This document shows positions 8,476-17,691 of a stretch of DNA of 64,000 nucleotides, one piece after another. Below the pieces are notes generated by a model. The model made no database searches. It had not been told where the DNA came from and saw nothing but the letters and a program-made list of their open reading frames with translations. Each line of letters starts with the position of its first letter. The stretch's first letter is position 1. Origin of the DNA: Cyanobacteria bacterium OH_CBrB_359 (GTDB lineage: Bacteria > Cyanobacteriota > Vampirovibrionia > Gastranaerophilales > Gastranaerophilaceae); the NCBI GenBank assembly GCA_023433065.1, contig JAEZET010000001.1:124001-188000 (forward strand), given 5' to 3'. The position numbers were made by a program, and so were the translations under genes.

Positions 8476-9267
8476 TTATCCTCTTGAAAGAATCTGGCTT
8501 ATTGTCTGAAGTTTTTTTCTAAACTCGGCATTTTCATTTGAAAGCTTGGCAATCAGTGCTTCGTCTTCTTTTGATCTGTTAGTATTACCCACAGAAACAG
8601 GCTCATTCAATGGGGGGGTATTTCCAGGCTCATTTTTGATGATTTCGTCAGGATTTAAAATAAACCTTCTTTTTGATTCGTCTTTCAAAAATAGAATAAA
8701 ATTGCTGTCTTCTTCCTTAATATAACCAAGATTAAACATTAACGAAGCAATACCGACTCTCTGACCCGCAACACTAAGCTCTTTTTGTCTCCTTATTGCT
8801 ACATCAAGCTGGTCGACATTTATTTTACCTATACGTTTCAAATACTCGCCTATTCTTATTCTGTTTGCAAAATATAAAAGCGTAGCCTTCGCTCTGGTTG
8901 ATATAGGAGGAGTGACATATTCACTATCAATGCAATGCATATTTGCCATTGCAGTCTCTTCCAGTGACCAGTAGTTATTAAGTGTAATTTCCATAATACT
9001 TAAACCAGAACTTACACCTTCTAAAAATCTATATACCTCAGGATTATGGCGTCCGGCTCTTGATGAAAGTTCTTTTTTACCTGAATAAGTCAATGTTAAT
9101 ACCTGGCATTGGTATAATTCGTCTTTGTCAATTACTTCCGCCATCTCATTATCATTTAAATATTTATTTATATTTGTTTTTAATTCCAAAAATAAAGCAC
9201 TTTTTATCCACAAAGGCATTTTAAATATTTTTTCCAGAAAGGAAATAAAAATATTCACTTTTTCCAT
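8476..9267 (-). CDS. Unknown protein with a GspE N-terminal (MshEN)-like domain, 263 aa
   Basis: Start at 9267 is supported by TAGGAG 6-7 nt upstream. Residues 1-135 are of unknown type. Residues about 135-195 (RIGEYLKRIGKINVDQLDVA, then a LGYIKEEDSNFILFL segment) follow the pattern 'lG-x2-L-x3-G-x-I-x3-Q-L-x2-A' then 'lG-x-I' seen in the N-terminal domain of GspE/PilB/MshE ATPases. Some members of that domain family bind cyclic di-GMP. The tail (200-263) is polar and ends in a short coiled coil (SNENAEFRKKLQTISQIL). There is no ATPase domain. It precedes the asparaginase gene by 9 nt and is divergent from the flaG operon. Role unknown. Confidence 0.72.
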   Translation of the reverse strand: MEKVNIFISFLEKIFKMPLWIKSALFLELKTNINKYLNDNEMAEVIDKDELYQCQVLTLTYSGKKELSSRAGRHNPEVYRFLEGVSSGLSIMEITLNNYWSLEETAMANMHCIDSEYVTPPISTRAKATLLYFANRIRIGEYLKRIGKINVDQLDVAIRRQKELSVAGQRVGIASLMFNLGYIKEEDSNFILFLKDESKRRFILNPDEIIKNEPGNTPPLNEPVSVGNTNRSKEDEALIAKLSNENAEFRKKLQTISQILSRG

Positions 9268-9363
9268 TTCTTGCTCCTAAGATATTTTATTATTTATAAA
9301 TATATATTATAATGAAACTGCTAGACTTTGCAAACTTACAAAAAATTTATACGGAGAAATTAA

Positions 9364-9777
9364 ATGGGTTTAGACGGATTTTCAATGGCTAATCTTGGGT
9401 TACACAAGGAATTTACCTCTGCCCAGCTTGCAAGTAATGCAGAATCTCTGGCAAAAAAAGGAAACGAGATTTCTATAAAAGATGTTGAAGGTTTGGCTAA
9501 AAAACAAAGAATAGAAAGAAAAGAACTCGACGAGGACGAAGAAGAATCCGAATTTCTTTATTATGAAAATGAAGAAGAGGAAGAGGAAGAAAATCAAAAT
9601 AATAAAAATAAAAAATCCAAAAAATTTGATGTAAAGTTAAATGAAGATTCACAAATGATTGAACTTATTGATACAGAAAATAACGAAATAATTGAAAGTA
9701 TTTCACCTGCCGATTTAGTAAAACTTGTGTCTAAACTAAATTCTACAGCTGGAATACTTGTAAATAAAAGAATATAA
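9364..9777 (+). CDS. flaG: FlaG-like flagellar protein
   Basis: First gene of a flagellar operon with fliS next. The C-terminal 50 residues (KFDVKLNEDSQMIELIDTEN, then IIESISPADLVKLVSKLNS and GILVNKRI) match the FlaG pattern of a strand pair ending in 'D-x-E-T-G-E-V-I-R-x-I-P-P' followed by a helix and 'G-x-x-V'. The middle (about 55-80) is an extremely acidic low-complexity stretch with runs of Glu, then an Asn/Lys run. CGGAGA lies 6 nt before ATG 9364. FlaG influences filament length in other bacteria. The acidic linker is unusual for the family. Identity rests on the C-terminus plus the position before fliS. Confidence 0.78.
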   Translation: MGLDGFSMANLGLHKEFTSAQLASNAESLAKKGNEISIKDVEGLAKKQRIERKELDEDEEESEFLYYENEEEEEEENQNNKNKKSKKFDVKLNEDSQMIELIDTENNEIIESISPADLVKLVSKLNSTAGILVNKRI

Positions 9778-9802
9778 ACAATCCTTTAATGAGGTAAAAA
9801 AT

Positions 9803-10273
9803 ATGAACCCTTATGTAAAACAATATCAAAAGAACCAGATAGAAACTGCATCTCCTGAAAAAATTCTTATTATGTTATATGATGGTGCCATTCAATACTT
9901 AAATATTGCGAAAGCAACCATAAACGAACCGCGTTCTTCTGAAAATATCCAAAAAATTCATAATAACATTGTCGGTGCACAAAAAATCATCACAGAATTT
10001 ATGAACACTCTTGATATGGATATTGGCGGCGAAATTGCCAGTAACCTCATGGAGCTTTATAATTATCTTTATAACAGACTGGTTGAAGCAAATGTAAAAA
10101 AAGATATTGCAATGATTGATGAAGTGCTGAACCATTTAAAAGGGCTTAAAGAAACATGGCTTAAGGCGATTGAAATTTCAAAAAATGACAAAAGTAATAT
10201 CAAACATATTGATGACGCCGAAGAAGAGGAAGAAGAAGATTTCTACGAAAAAGCAGGAACGGATAGCTTATGA
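9803..10273 (+). CDS. fliS: Flagellin export chaperone FliS
   Basis: Cytoplasmic chaperone that binds the C-terminus of flagellin and keeps it unfolded for export. The sequence has the family start NPYVKQYQKNQIETASPEKI and LIMLYDGAIQYLNIA, then helices ending in LKGLKETWLKAI. At 156 aa it is about 20 residues longer than usual because of an acidic tail (DDAEEEEEEDFYEKAG). A GAGGTAAAAA element precedes ATG 9803. It is 25 nt after flaG and overlaps the next gene by ATGA (10270-10273), so translation is likely coupled. The flagellin gene is not in this window. Confidence 0.95.
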   Translation: MNPYVKQYQKNQIETASPEKILIMLYDGAIQYLNIAKATINEPRSSENIQKIHNNIVGAQKIITEFMNTLDMDIGGEIASNLMELYNYLYNRLVEANVKKDIAMIDEVLNHLKGLKETWLKAIEISKNDKSNIKHIDDAEEEEEEDFYEKAGTDSL

Positions 10274-10626
10274 AATACAAACAACTTAAATTGATTTATG
10301 AAAAATTATATACACTTTCACTTGAGGTAAAAAATCAAATAGATCAGGAATGTTATAATGACATTGCAGAAGTATTGAAAAGAAAAGACAGCCTTTTAGC
10401 AAATTTAAAACAAACCAGACAGGTTTTAAAAGAAAAAGAATACCCTGAATTTATCAAGGAGATTGAAGAAAAGCTTAAAAAACAAGAACTTTCCAATATA
10501 AAGAGACTCCAAAGTATAAGAGATAATTTAAGAGTTGAAAAAAAGAAAGTTAATAAAGACATTAAACTTTTAACCGCTTATTCTTCAACGGATACAGCCT
10601 CTAAAATCATTGACGTCATTGAATAA
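10270..10626 (+). CDS. FliT/FlgN-like flagellar chaperone, 118 aa
   Basis: Overlaps the fliS stop by 4 nt. The product is all-helical and very charged (Lys/Glu), with no membrane segment. It has the size and heptad character of FliT or FlgN export chaperones, including a central ...CYNDIAEVLKRKDSLLANLK region like the 'll-x-x-R-x-x-l-l' of that group. Third in an operon flaG-fliS-this gene, the slot where fliT normally stands. Sequence similarity alone is weak, so the name depends on position. Confidence 0.65.
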   Translation: MKYKQLKLIYEKLYTLSLEVKNQIDQECYNDIAEVLKRKDSLLANLKQTRQVLKEKEYPEFIKEIEEKLKKQELSNIKRLQSIRDNLRVEKKKVNKDIKLLTAYSSTDTASKIIDVIE

Positions 10627-10641
10627 ATTGGAATATGTATT

Positions 10642-11511
10642 TTGTTTAAAAAAGATGAAAAAAAATTAGCAGCATTTATTTCGATAATCTCAAATACCAC
10701 CCTTATATTATTAAAACTAGTAGCAGGAGCATTATCAGGGGCAATAAGCATAATTTCGGAAGCCATACATTCAATGAGCGACTTATTGGCATCATTTCTG
10801 GCCTTTTTTTCTGTGTCAAAGTCTTCATTACCGGCTGATGAAGATCACCAGTTCGGACATGGCAAATATGAAGATTTGTCAGGCTTAATCGAGGGTTTCT
10901 TAATCATACTTGCATCTTTATATATATTCTATGAAGCTGCAAAAAGAGTGATTTTCAAAACAGATATTGCAATTAATACTGATATAGCTATGTATGTAAT
11001 GCTCTTTTCTACTCTGCTGAATATTCTCATAAGCTCTTATTTATTTAGAACAGCTAAAAAACATGATTCTATAGCCTTGTTTGCAGATGCAGAACACCTT
11101 AGGACGGATGTGTATTCATCATTGGCTGTTTTTTTAGGTATAGTAGCAATAAAGATTACAGACATTCACATACTAGATCCTATAATTGCAATTATAGTTT
11201 CTTCATTGATTCTTAATGCAGGCTTCAGCATATGCAAAAAATCCTCAAACAACCTGCTGGATGGCACCTTACCTGAAGATGAAAACATTATAATAAGAAA
11301 TATATTAAACAACTACACCAAGGAAAAGTCAATTTCTTATAAGGATCTTAAAACAAGAAAATCAGGTATGATGAGACAAGTAGAGCTTACCTTGATTATT
11401 AATTCCAATTACACAATAAAAGAAGGTCATAATTTTTGTGACGAGATAGAACTTATGATTTCCGAAAAACTTAATTATGTAACATTCCTAATTCACCTTG
11501 AACCTATGTAA
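10642..11511 (+). CDS. Cation diffusion facilitator (CDF) transporter
   Basis: Inner-membrane metal/proton antiporter of the CDF family (Zn, Fe, Mn or Co type). About six membrane helices occupy residues 5-190 and are followed by a cytoplasmic domain ending FLIHLEPM. Family motifs visible are EAIHSMSDLLASF, DEDHQFGHGKYEDL, DAEHLRTDVYSSL (the His/Asp metal-site pair) and LLDGTLPEDE. The TTG at 10642 with GGAA about 9 nt upstream is the only start consistent with the N-terminus, because the nearby ATG at 10635 runs into a stop. It follows the fliT-like gene by 15 nt and may read through from it, though its role is unrelated. Metal specificity cannot be told. Confidence 0.92.
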   Translation: MFKKDEKKLAAFISIISNTTLILLKLVAGALSGAISIISEAIHSMSDLLASFLAFFSVSKSSLPADEDHQFGHGKYEDLSGLIEGFLIILASLYIFYEAAKRVIFKTDIAINTDIAMYVMLFSTLLNILISSYLFRTAKKHDSIALFADAEHLRTDVYSSLAVFLGIVAIKITDIHILDPIIAIIVSSLILNAGFSICKKSSNNLLDGTLPEDENIIIRNILNNYTKEKSISYKDLKTRKSGMMRQVELTLIINSNYTIKEGHNFCDEIELMISEKLNYVTFLIHLEPM

Positions 11512-11519
11512 CAAACTGA

Positions 11520-11547
11520 TTGTATAAAATTATTCATGTTGTATAAT
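11520..11547 (+). promoter_or_regulatory. Sigma-70-type promoter for the 703-aa gene
   Basis: TTGTAT (11520-11525), 16 nt spacer, TATAAT (11542-11547), about 90 nt upstream of the ATG at 11640. Confidence 0.6.
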
Positions 11548-11639
11548 AGGAAAGGTAGTTCACATTTACATCCCCTAAAAATCAATGAAAGCCTTATCAA
11601 TCAAAAAGCTATCGAGGAATTAAGCATAAGAGGCATTAG

Positions 11640-13751
11640 ATGCAGTTAATTGAAATTAAAAATGACATAGCAAAAATTCTGTACTCCCCATCAAAAAATC
11701 ATTTGCTGTTGGCCGACTTTTTGCTGATTGAAGATGTTAATCAAAGTCTTATAGCACAAATCATCGACATTGAATCATCAGAAAAAAATGACGAAAATAT
11801 TATCACTGCTAAATTCTCCCTCTCAATAAACAAAAATGCGAATTTATCAACATATAACGGCTATTCCCCTTCAAAAGATGCAAGAATAATTTATGTAGAA
11901 CCGGACGAAATAGCTCAACTTATACAAAGCTCTAAAGTCAACATATTCTGGGGATATTTGGCATCTCATACCACTACCCCGATAAATCTCGGGCTGAGTT
12001 TTCTAAGAGAAAAGCCTTATATTCTATGTGACAAAAAAGAGAATGCAACCATTATTGCAACAAATATTCTGTACGGACTCCAAAGAAATAAAAAAAGAAC
12101 TATTATAATCGATTTTGACGGAAGATATAAAAAACTTGAAGCAACCACCAGAATTAATATTGCAAAAGAATACAAACTGCCATTAAATGAAAAAGCTTTT
12201 GATTTCATTATGGAGCAGGATTTAGAGGATTGCTCCGCAGAAAATAAAGCAGTCATACAAGGTATTTTACTTGAACTTCAAAGTTATGTCTCACAGCTTG
12301 AAGACAAGTTTATCCCGTTTGATATTTTTAAAAATGTCATTGACGAAGAATGCAGAAAAAATCCAATTCCAGAGCTCATCATATTTAAAAATAAACTTGT
12401 GAAATACCAGCAAAAATCTCTTTTTGCACAAAAAAAAGAACAATTTAACTTCTTAAACAGAATACTATCTAAAAAAACAACAACCATAATTGATGCCTCC
12501 CAAATAGATGAAAAATGGCATAGGTTCATACTCGAGACTATAGCTTCTCAAATAGAAAAACCCTGCTATTTTATAGTAAATCTTAATGACATAAATTCAA
12601 ACAGAAACAGTATCACAACAATCTATGATAATGAAAATATAAGAGCAATAAGTATATCTGAGTATAATATTAAAAATGCCTTTTTATTAAAAACAATTTG
12701 CAAAAACCTTATATTGTTTGCTCCTATTGAAAAAGTCAACGATTTTGAAGTATACAGCTCACTTCTTGATAAATTAAACCAAAAAGAATTTATAATATGG
12801 AGCGAAAATACATTCTACATGCCTCTAATATTAAAATTAAAAGCACTTGATAAAGACTATATAGCTCAAGCCGTTTCAAAAGATATTAAATCTGACGTGG
12901 ACAGAATTTTTACCGCAACACCAATAACTGAAACGGAAGAAATAAAAACAAGCGATGAAATAATCATCCAAAAAGATCCTGAAGAAGAAATCGAAAATAA
13001 CCTTAATTCTCAGATTATAAGGTCTATTTCAAACAAAAGCCAAACCGTCAAAAACTCTTCTTTAGAACCCACAATACAACAAAAAGAACAAGTTCAGGAT
13101 GAATTAACTGAAGACGATTTAGATTTCCTAGATGATATAAACAATTTGCCTATCCCTACAGAAGATGCTTCAAAAGATGAATTTATAATCATTGAAGATG
13201 AAGGTAAAATTACTTCTGAAGAAATATCCGATAATCCGGAAAGTGAAGAGCAAATTATTTTTGAAGATGAACAAACAGCTACAATTGAAGAGATAGAAGA
13301 AGAAAATTCAAATATTATTGATTTACATGAGCTGGAAAAAATTTCAACTAAAACAAAAGAAACTGAAAATATAGTTGAAACTTACAATAAGCCTGAGCCG
13401 GCTATAGAGATTTCTGAAGAAGAAATCCAAACTCAAGATACAACTCCGGTACAGATTATAATTGAACCTGAGCCTGAAATAATTCAGAAACCACCTGAAA
13501 GGCAACCCGAAAAATCACTTCCTCCAGAGAAAAGAACCGCATCAGTACCTATTTACGAAGCAAAAACTTCAGAACCAAATGAAGAAAAGATAAAATTTAA
13601 GGAAGGCAATTTTGTTTACCACGCAAAATACGGTAAGGGTATTGTAGAAAAAATAATTAACTATGGAAATAAAACTCTTTGCTCAATTGAGTTTGACAAT
13701 ATAGGAAGACGATTGCTTGACCCAAATCTAGCTGATATAAGACCTGCTTAA
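11640..13751 (+). CDS. HerA-like protein with degenerate ATP site and C-terminal Tudor-like domain, 703 aa
   Basis: Residues 1-100 look like a HAS-barrel (the beta-barrel heading HerA/FtsK-type ATPases), with LLIEDVNQSLIAQIIDIES. After it come PINLGLSFLREKPYILCDKK and then TIIIDFDGRYK, which align in order with the Walker A and Walker B ('iiD-x-x-G-E-Y') regions of HerA. The Walker A glycines and the GK[ST] are absent, so ATP binding looks lost. Residues 440-650 are a long acidic, disordered linker. Residues 655-700 (GNFVYHAKYGKGIVEKIINY then IEFDNIGRRLL) resemble the C-terminal Tudor domain of PcrA/UvrD, which contacts RNA polymerase. Cytoplasmic. Its own promoter is likely. The stop overlaps the convergent TPR gene by TTAA. 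Family call by pattern, not certain. Confidence 0.65.
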   Translation: MQLIEIKNDIAKILYSPSKNHLLLADFLLIEDVNQSLIAQIIDIESSEKNDENIITAKFSLSINKNANLSTYNGYSPSKDARIIYVEPDEIAQLIQSSKVNIFWGYLASHTTTPINLGLSFLREKPYILCDKKENATIIATNILYGLQRNKKRTIIIDFDGRYKKLEATTRINIAKEYKLPLNEKAFDFIMEQDLEDCSAENKAVIQGILLELQSYVSQLEDKFIPFDIFKNVIDEECRKNPIPELIIFKNKLVKYQQKSLFAQKKEQFNFLNRILSKKTTTIIDASQIDEKWHRFILETIASQIEKPCYFIVNLNDINSNRNSITTIYDNENIRAISISEYNIKNAFLLKTICKNLILFAPIEKVNDFEVYSSLLDKLNQKEFIIWSENTFYMPLILKLKALDKDYIAQAVSKDIKSDVDRIFTATPITETEEIKTSDEIIIQKDPEEEIENNLNSQIIRSISNKSQTVKNSSLEPTIQQKEQVQDELTEDDLDFLDDINNLPIPTEDASKDEFIIIEDEGKITSEEISDNPESEEQIIFEDEQTATIEEIEEENSNIIDLHELEKISTKTKETENIVETYNKPEPAIEISEEEIQTQDTTPVQIIIEPEPEIIQKPPERQPEKSLPPEKRTASVPIYEAKTSEPNEEKIKFKEGNFVYHAKYGKGIVEKIINYGNKTLCSIEFDNIGRRLLDPNLADIRPA

Positions 13752-15619
13752 GGTGTTTTATCTTTAGCTTTAAGTTTTGATATTTTTTCCTTAAACCATT
13801 TTTCAACCTTTGATGATTTTTCGGACACAAAAGTTTCCAGTTCCTCAACTCTTTTATTCAAAAGTTTTTTCTCATCATAATCAAGATTATATTCCAGAGT
13901 GGACTTTATAACATCCAGAGCCTGCTTATATTTTCCAGCAGAACAAAGAAAATCGGCATATTCATTAGAGACAAACACATTAGCCGGATTGAGTCTTTTA
14001 GCCTGAGAATAATTCAAAGTAGCTCCGCCCAAATCCTTTAAATACTCACAGCACTTTGCCATATAGTATTTATAATCGCCTTTCATGATATCTAAACTCG
14101 AAGCTTCTTTAAAATAAGTATATGCCTCTTTATATTTCTTTTGTAAGAAGTATACCTGGGCAACAAATTCATAATAATCGATTTTATCGGGAGCCAGAGA
14201 AATGGCAATTTTGGCATTTTCGATTGCAAAGTTATTTATTTCAGACTTTTTCATAACTATTGCTTTCAGATAATATGCCTCGTGAGAATTATTATCAAAG
14301 TTGAGTGCAAGCTCAATATTTTTTAGCGCTGTTTCATAATCTTCAAGTTTAATAAAGACTTTTGCAAGCTGAATATAGGCAAAAAGATATTTTGGGTCAA
14401 GTTCGATTATTTTATAAGAAAGTGTCCTTGCTTCCTTATACAACTTACTTTCATAGTAGTATTTAGTCAGTTCGCTTAGATACTCCAATGAATCAGGTTT
14501 AATCTCAATTGCCCTTTTGATAGTTTCAATAGCTTTATCCCACCAGCTGAGTTTCTTATATATCAGAGCCTTAACATAAAAAGCAAAATCATTTGTAGAA
14601 ACCCTTGATAAGACTTCATCAATTATTCTGTTCGCATTTATTACATCATCATTATCAGAGTATATTAAGGCTTTTAAAATCAAAGCCTCTACATGATGTG
14701 AATTAATGGAAAGAATGTAAGACAATTTTTGTTTTGCTTTTGCAATCTGTTTTGTCTGATAGTAAAGATAAGCCAAGGTATAGTTATAATCAAGATTATT
14801 GGGACTCAATTTTACAGCCTCAAGATAATATTCTTCTGCTTCTCTCATAAAACCTTTTAAAGAATATGCCATTGCAAGTGAGTAAAAATATAACGGTTTT
14901 CGATTATCTATATCAATTGCTATTGAATAATAATTTATAGCTTTATCAAGAAGATTTTTGGCAAAGTTAATCTCCCCGATTAGAAAATATGACTTAGAGC
15001 ATATTTTATCTTCCAGAATGTTGAGTAAAAGTATTTCAGATTCATCATATATTTTTTTGTTATACAAAAGATTTGCAAGAGCATATTTGGCATCTGTATT
15101 TGAGTGATTGTAATTTAATGCTTTTCTTAAAAGTCCTTCTGCATTGTTTAAGTCATCAAGTTCTATATAGGCAAGTGCCACATAATAATATATTGAGTCT
15201 ATTGAGCTGTCTTGAAATTGGGAATGTTTATATAGTTCAATAAGCTCTTCAAATTTATCCTGAATATACAAACATTGAAGTAACTCTGAAAGATACTCTG
15301 CTTTTGGCTGTTTTGAGTATATTGATTCAATAAGATTAACCGCTTTTTCAATATTTCCTACATATTTGTAAACAAGTGCAAGGTTCAGCTTTATTTCACT
15401 ATTAAAAGGATCGGCCAAAAGAGCTTGTTCATAATAGTCAATAGCCCTTTCGGTATTATTCATTTTATAATACAAGCTTGCAATTTCGCTTAAAACTTCA
15501 GAGCTTTCGTTATCCGCATTCAAAGCTTTATAAAAAAATTCTATTGCCTGTTTGTAGTTACCAGCAATTTTGTATTCAAAAGCTTTTTTTATATATTCTG
15601 TAACAGATAAATCCTTCAT
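13748..15619 (-). CDS. Large TPR-repeat protein, 623 aa
   Basis: Almost the whole chain is made of tetratricopeptide repeats (roughly 15 or more), with typical units such as NTERAIDYYEQALLADPFNSE, DLNNAEGLLRKALNYNHSNT, WWDKAIETIKRAIEIKPDS and DYETALKNIELALNFDNNS. The C-terminus (VEELETFVSEKSSKVEKWFK) is helical and basic. There is no signal peptide, so it is probably a cytoplasmic scaffold. The partner is unknown. The start at 15619 has no Shine-Dalgarno, but a TATAAT ends exactly 7 nt before it, which suggests a leaderless message. Confidence 0.9.
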   Translation of the reverse strand: MKDLSVTEYIKKAFEYKIAGNYKQAIEFFYKALNADNESSEVLSEIASLYYKMNNTERAIDYYEQALLADPFNSEIKLNLALVYKYVGNIEKAVNLIESIYSKQPKAEYLSELLQCLYIQDKFEELIELYKHSQFQDSSIDSIYYYVALAYIELDDLNNAEGLLRKALNYNHSNTDAKYALANLLYNKKIYDESEILLLNILEDKICSKSYFLIGEINFAKNLLDKAINYYSIAIDIDNRKPLYFYSLAMAYSLKGFMREAEEYYLEAVKLSPNNLDYNYTLAYLYYQTKQIAKAKQKLSYILSINSHHVEALILKALIYSDNDDVINANRIIDEVLSRVSTNDFAFYVKALIYKKLSWWDKAIETIKRAIEIKPDSLEYLSELTKYYYESKLYKEARTLSYKIIELDPKYLFAYIQLAKVFIKLEDYETALKNIELALNFDNNSHEAYYLKAIVMKKSEINNFAIENAKIAISLAPDKIDYYEFVAQVYFLQKKYKEAYTYFKEASSLDIMKGDYKYYMAKCCEYLKDLGGATLNYSQAKRLNPANVFVSNEYADFLCSAGKYKQALDVIKSTLEYNLDYDEKKLLNKRVEELETFVSEKSSKVEKWFKEKISKLKAKDKTP

Positions 15620-15625
15620 TAAACT

Positions 15626-15654
15626 ATTATATTTCGATTTAACAAATTGGTAAA
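15626..15654 (-). promoter_or_regulatory. Promoter of the TPR gene (leaderless geometry)
   Basis: On the minus strand TTTACC (15649-15654), 17 nt spacer, TATAAT (15626-15631). Initiation about 7 nt further falls on the ATG at 15619. Confidence 0.65.
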
Positions 15655-15670
15655 GCTACCTGAAAATAAT

Positions 15671-15699
15671 TTATTATCATCCAGGATTAATGATAAAAT
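15671..15699 (+). promoter_or_regulatory. Promoter of uvrB (leaderless geometry)
   Basis: TTATTA (15671-15676), 17 nt spacer, extended -10 TGATAAAAT (15691-15699). The uvrB ATG begins 7 nt after the -10 box, and there is no Shine-Dalgarno. It is back to back with the promoter of the divergent TPR gene. Confidence 0.6.
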
Positions 15700-15705
15700 A
15701 TAACT

Positions 15706-17691
15706 ATGAAAAAAAAATTTAAAATATCATCAAATTATGCTCCAGCAGGAGACCAGCCTCAAGCCATAGATTCTCTTGTAGAAGGTATTAAACAGAACTA
15801 TGGCTCTCAAACACTTCTGGGGATAACAGGATCAGGAAAAACTTATACAGTCGCAAATGTTATCGAAAAAGTTCAAAAACAGACGCTCATAATTGCTCAC
15901 AATAAAACCCTCGCAGCGCAGCTTTATAATGAATTCAAAGAATTATTTCCGGATAATGCAGTTGAGTATTTTATAAGCTACTACGACTACTACCAGCCTG
16001 AAGCTTACATACCAAGAACTGATACATATATAGAAAAATCAGCCACAATCAATGATGAGATAGACCGACTTCGTCATAATACAACAAGAAGCCTATATGA
16101 AAGAGATGATGTAATCGTAATCGCTTCCGTAAGTTGTATTTACGGACTGGGCTTGCCTGAAAATTATTTTAAAGGGGCAATAAAAATTAAAGTCGGTGAT
16201 GAAATCGAAAAATATACTCTTTTGACAAATCTCATCAACATTCAATATACAAGAAATGATTTGGAACTAAAACGCTCAAATTTTAGAGCCAGAGGCGACA
16301 TTATAGAAATTATGCCCTCTTATGAAAACTTCATAACTAGAATCTACTTCTTTGGAGATGAAGTTGAAAAAATGGTAAAAATTAATTCAATAACAGGCGA
16401 AATTATAGAAGAAATGGATTCAACCGTCATCTTTCCAGCTGTTCACTACCTCTCTTATGATGAAGACTTGGAAACAACTATTGCTATGATAAGGCAAGAA
16501 CTGAAATCGCAACTACAGGTTTTTCAAGCCCAAAACAAACTTATAGAAGCTCAAAGGCTTGAACAGAGAGTTAATTATGACATTGAAATGATTAAAGAAA
16601 TGGGCTATTGTTCAGGAATTGAAAACTATTCAAGAATAATAGAAAGACGCCCTGTCGGCTCTCCTCCCGCTACATTGCTCGACTATTTTAAGGATGATTT
16701 TTTAACGGTTATTGATGAATCACATGTTACAATACCTCAGCTAAAAGCTATGTATAACGGGGATCAAGCAAGAAAAAGCGTTTTAGTAGACTATGGTTTC
16801 AGGCTCCCTTGCGCAAAAGATAACAGGCCCTTAAAAATCGAAGAATTCTGGAATAGAGTCGGGCAAAAAATATATATATCAGCAACTCCTTCTGATTTTG
16901 AAAAAGAAACTTCAGAACAAATTGTAGAACAAATTATAAGACCTACAGGGCTTGTAGACCCTGAAATTTTTGTTAAACCTACTAAAAATCAGGTTGATGA
17001 CTTAATCGAAGAAATTAATAAGACCGCAGATAAACACGAAAGGGTACTTATTACTACTTTAACAAAGAAAATGGCAGAAGATTTGACAGACTATCTGCAA
17101 CAGTTGGGAATTAAAGTAAGATACCTGCACAGCGAAATTACATCATTAGAGAGAGTTGAAATTTTAAGAGATTTAAGACTCGGAGTTTTTGATGTTTTAA
17201 TAGGAGTTAATCTTTTAAGAGAAGGTCTTGATATACCGGAAGTATCGCTCGTTGCAATTATGGATGCGGATAAGGAAGGCTTTTTGCGCTCAGAAACAAG
17301 CCTGATTCAAACAACAGGAAGAGCTGCAAGAAACTCCTGCTCAAAAGTTATTATGTACGCTGACAGAATTACCCAAAGTATGCAAAAGGCAATTAACGAA
17401 ACTGAAAGAAGACGCAAACTCCAACTTGAACACAACAAAGAACACAATATAATACCTAAAACCATCAAAAAACCAATAGAAAACAACCTGCTTCAACTTG
17501 TTTCAAGCTACAGAAACATTGAAGACATTGTTGCTGAAGAAATGATTGAAATGAACATAACCCCTAAAGATTTGCCTAGACTTATAACAAAACTTGAAAA
17601 AGATATGAAAAAAGCAGCAAGTATTTTAGATTTTGAAAGAGCCGCAGAAATCAGAGATCAATTAAAAAAGCTAAGAGAGCTAAGCCTATAA
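15706..17691 (+). CDS. uvrB: Excinuclease ABC subunit B
   Basis: Damage-verification helicase of nucleotide excision repair, acting with UvrA and UvrC. Visible are the Walker A GITGSGKT (residues 39-46), the DNA-wedging beta-hairpin SYYDYYQPEAYIP (91-103), the Walker B box VIDESHVT, the helicase motif VRYLHSEITSLERVEIL, GVNLLREGLDIPEVSLVAIMD, QTTGRAARN, and a C-terminal UVR domain (LEKDMKKAASILDFERAAEI) that contacts UvrC. Full length at 661 aa. No Shine-Dalgarno precedes ATG 15706. The stop overlaps that of the convergent membrane gene by 6 nt. Confidence 0.98.
   Translation: MKKKFKISSNYAPAGDQPQAIDSLVEGIKQNYGSQTLLGITGSGKTYTVANVIEKVQKQTLIIAHNKTLAAQLYNEFKELFPDNAVEYFISYYDYYQPEAYIPRTDTYIEKSATINDEIDRLRHNTTRSLYERDDVIVIASVSCIYGLGLPENYFKGAIKIKVGDEIEKYTLLTNLINIQYTRNDLELKRSNFRARGDIIEIMPSYENFITRIYFFGDEVEKMVKINSITGEIIEEMDSTVIFPAVHYLSYDEDLETTIAMIRQELKSQLQVFQAQNKLIEAQRLEQRVNYDIEMIKEMGYCSGIENYSRIIERRPVGSPPATLLDYFKDDFLTVIDESHVTIPQLKAMYNGDQARKSVLVDYGFRLPCAKDNRPLKIEEFWNRVGQKIYISATPSDFEKETSEQIVEQIIRPTGLVDPEIFVKPTKNQVDDLIEEINKTADKHERVLITTLTKKMAEDLTDYLQQLGIKVRYLHSEITSLERVEILRDLRLGVFDVLIGVNLLREGLDIPEVSLVAIMDADKEGFLRSETSLIQTTGRAARNSCSKVIMYADRITQSMQKAINETERRRKLQLEHNKEHNIIPKTIKKPIENNLLQLVSSYRNIEDIVAEEMIEMNITPKDLPRLITKLEKDMKKAASILDFERAAEIRDQLKKLRELSL

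Noticed and set aside
9268..9363. Flagellar sigma-28 promoter before flaG
   Set aside because: No TAAA-N15-GCCGATAA-like match; only a TATAAT at 9308-9313 without a good -35.
9526..9620. Frameshift-prone A-rich tract in flaG
   Set aside because: The frame is open across it and the conserved C-terminus lies in the same frame as the start.
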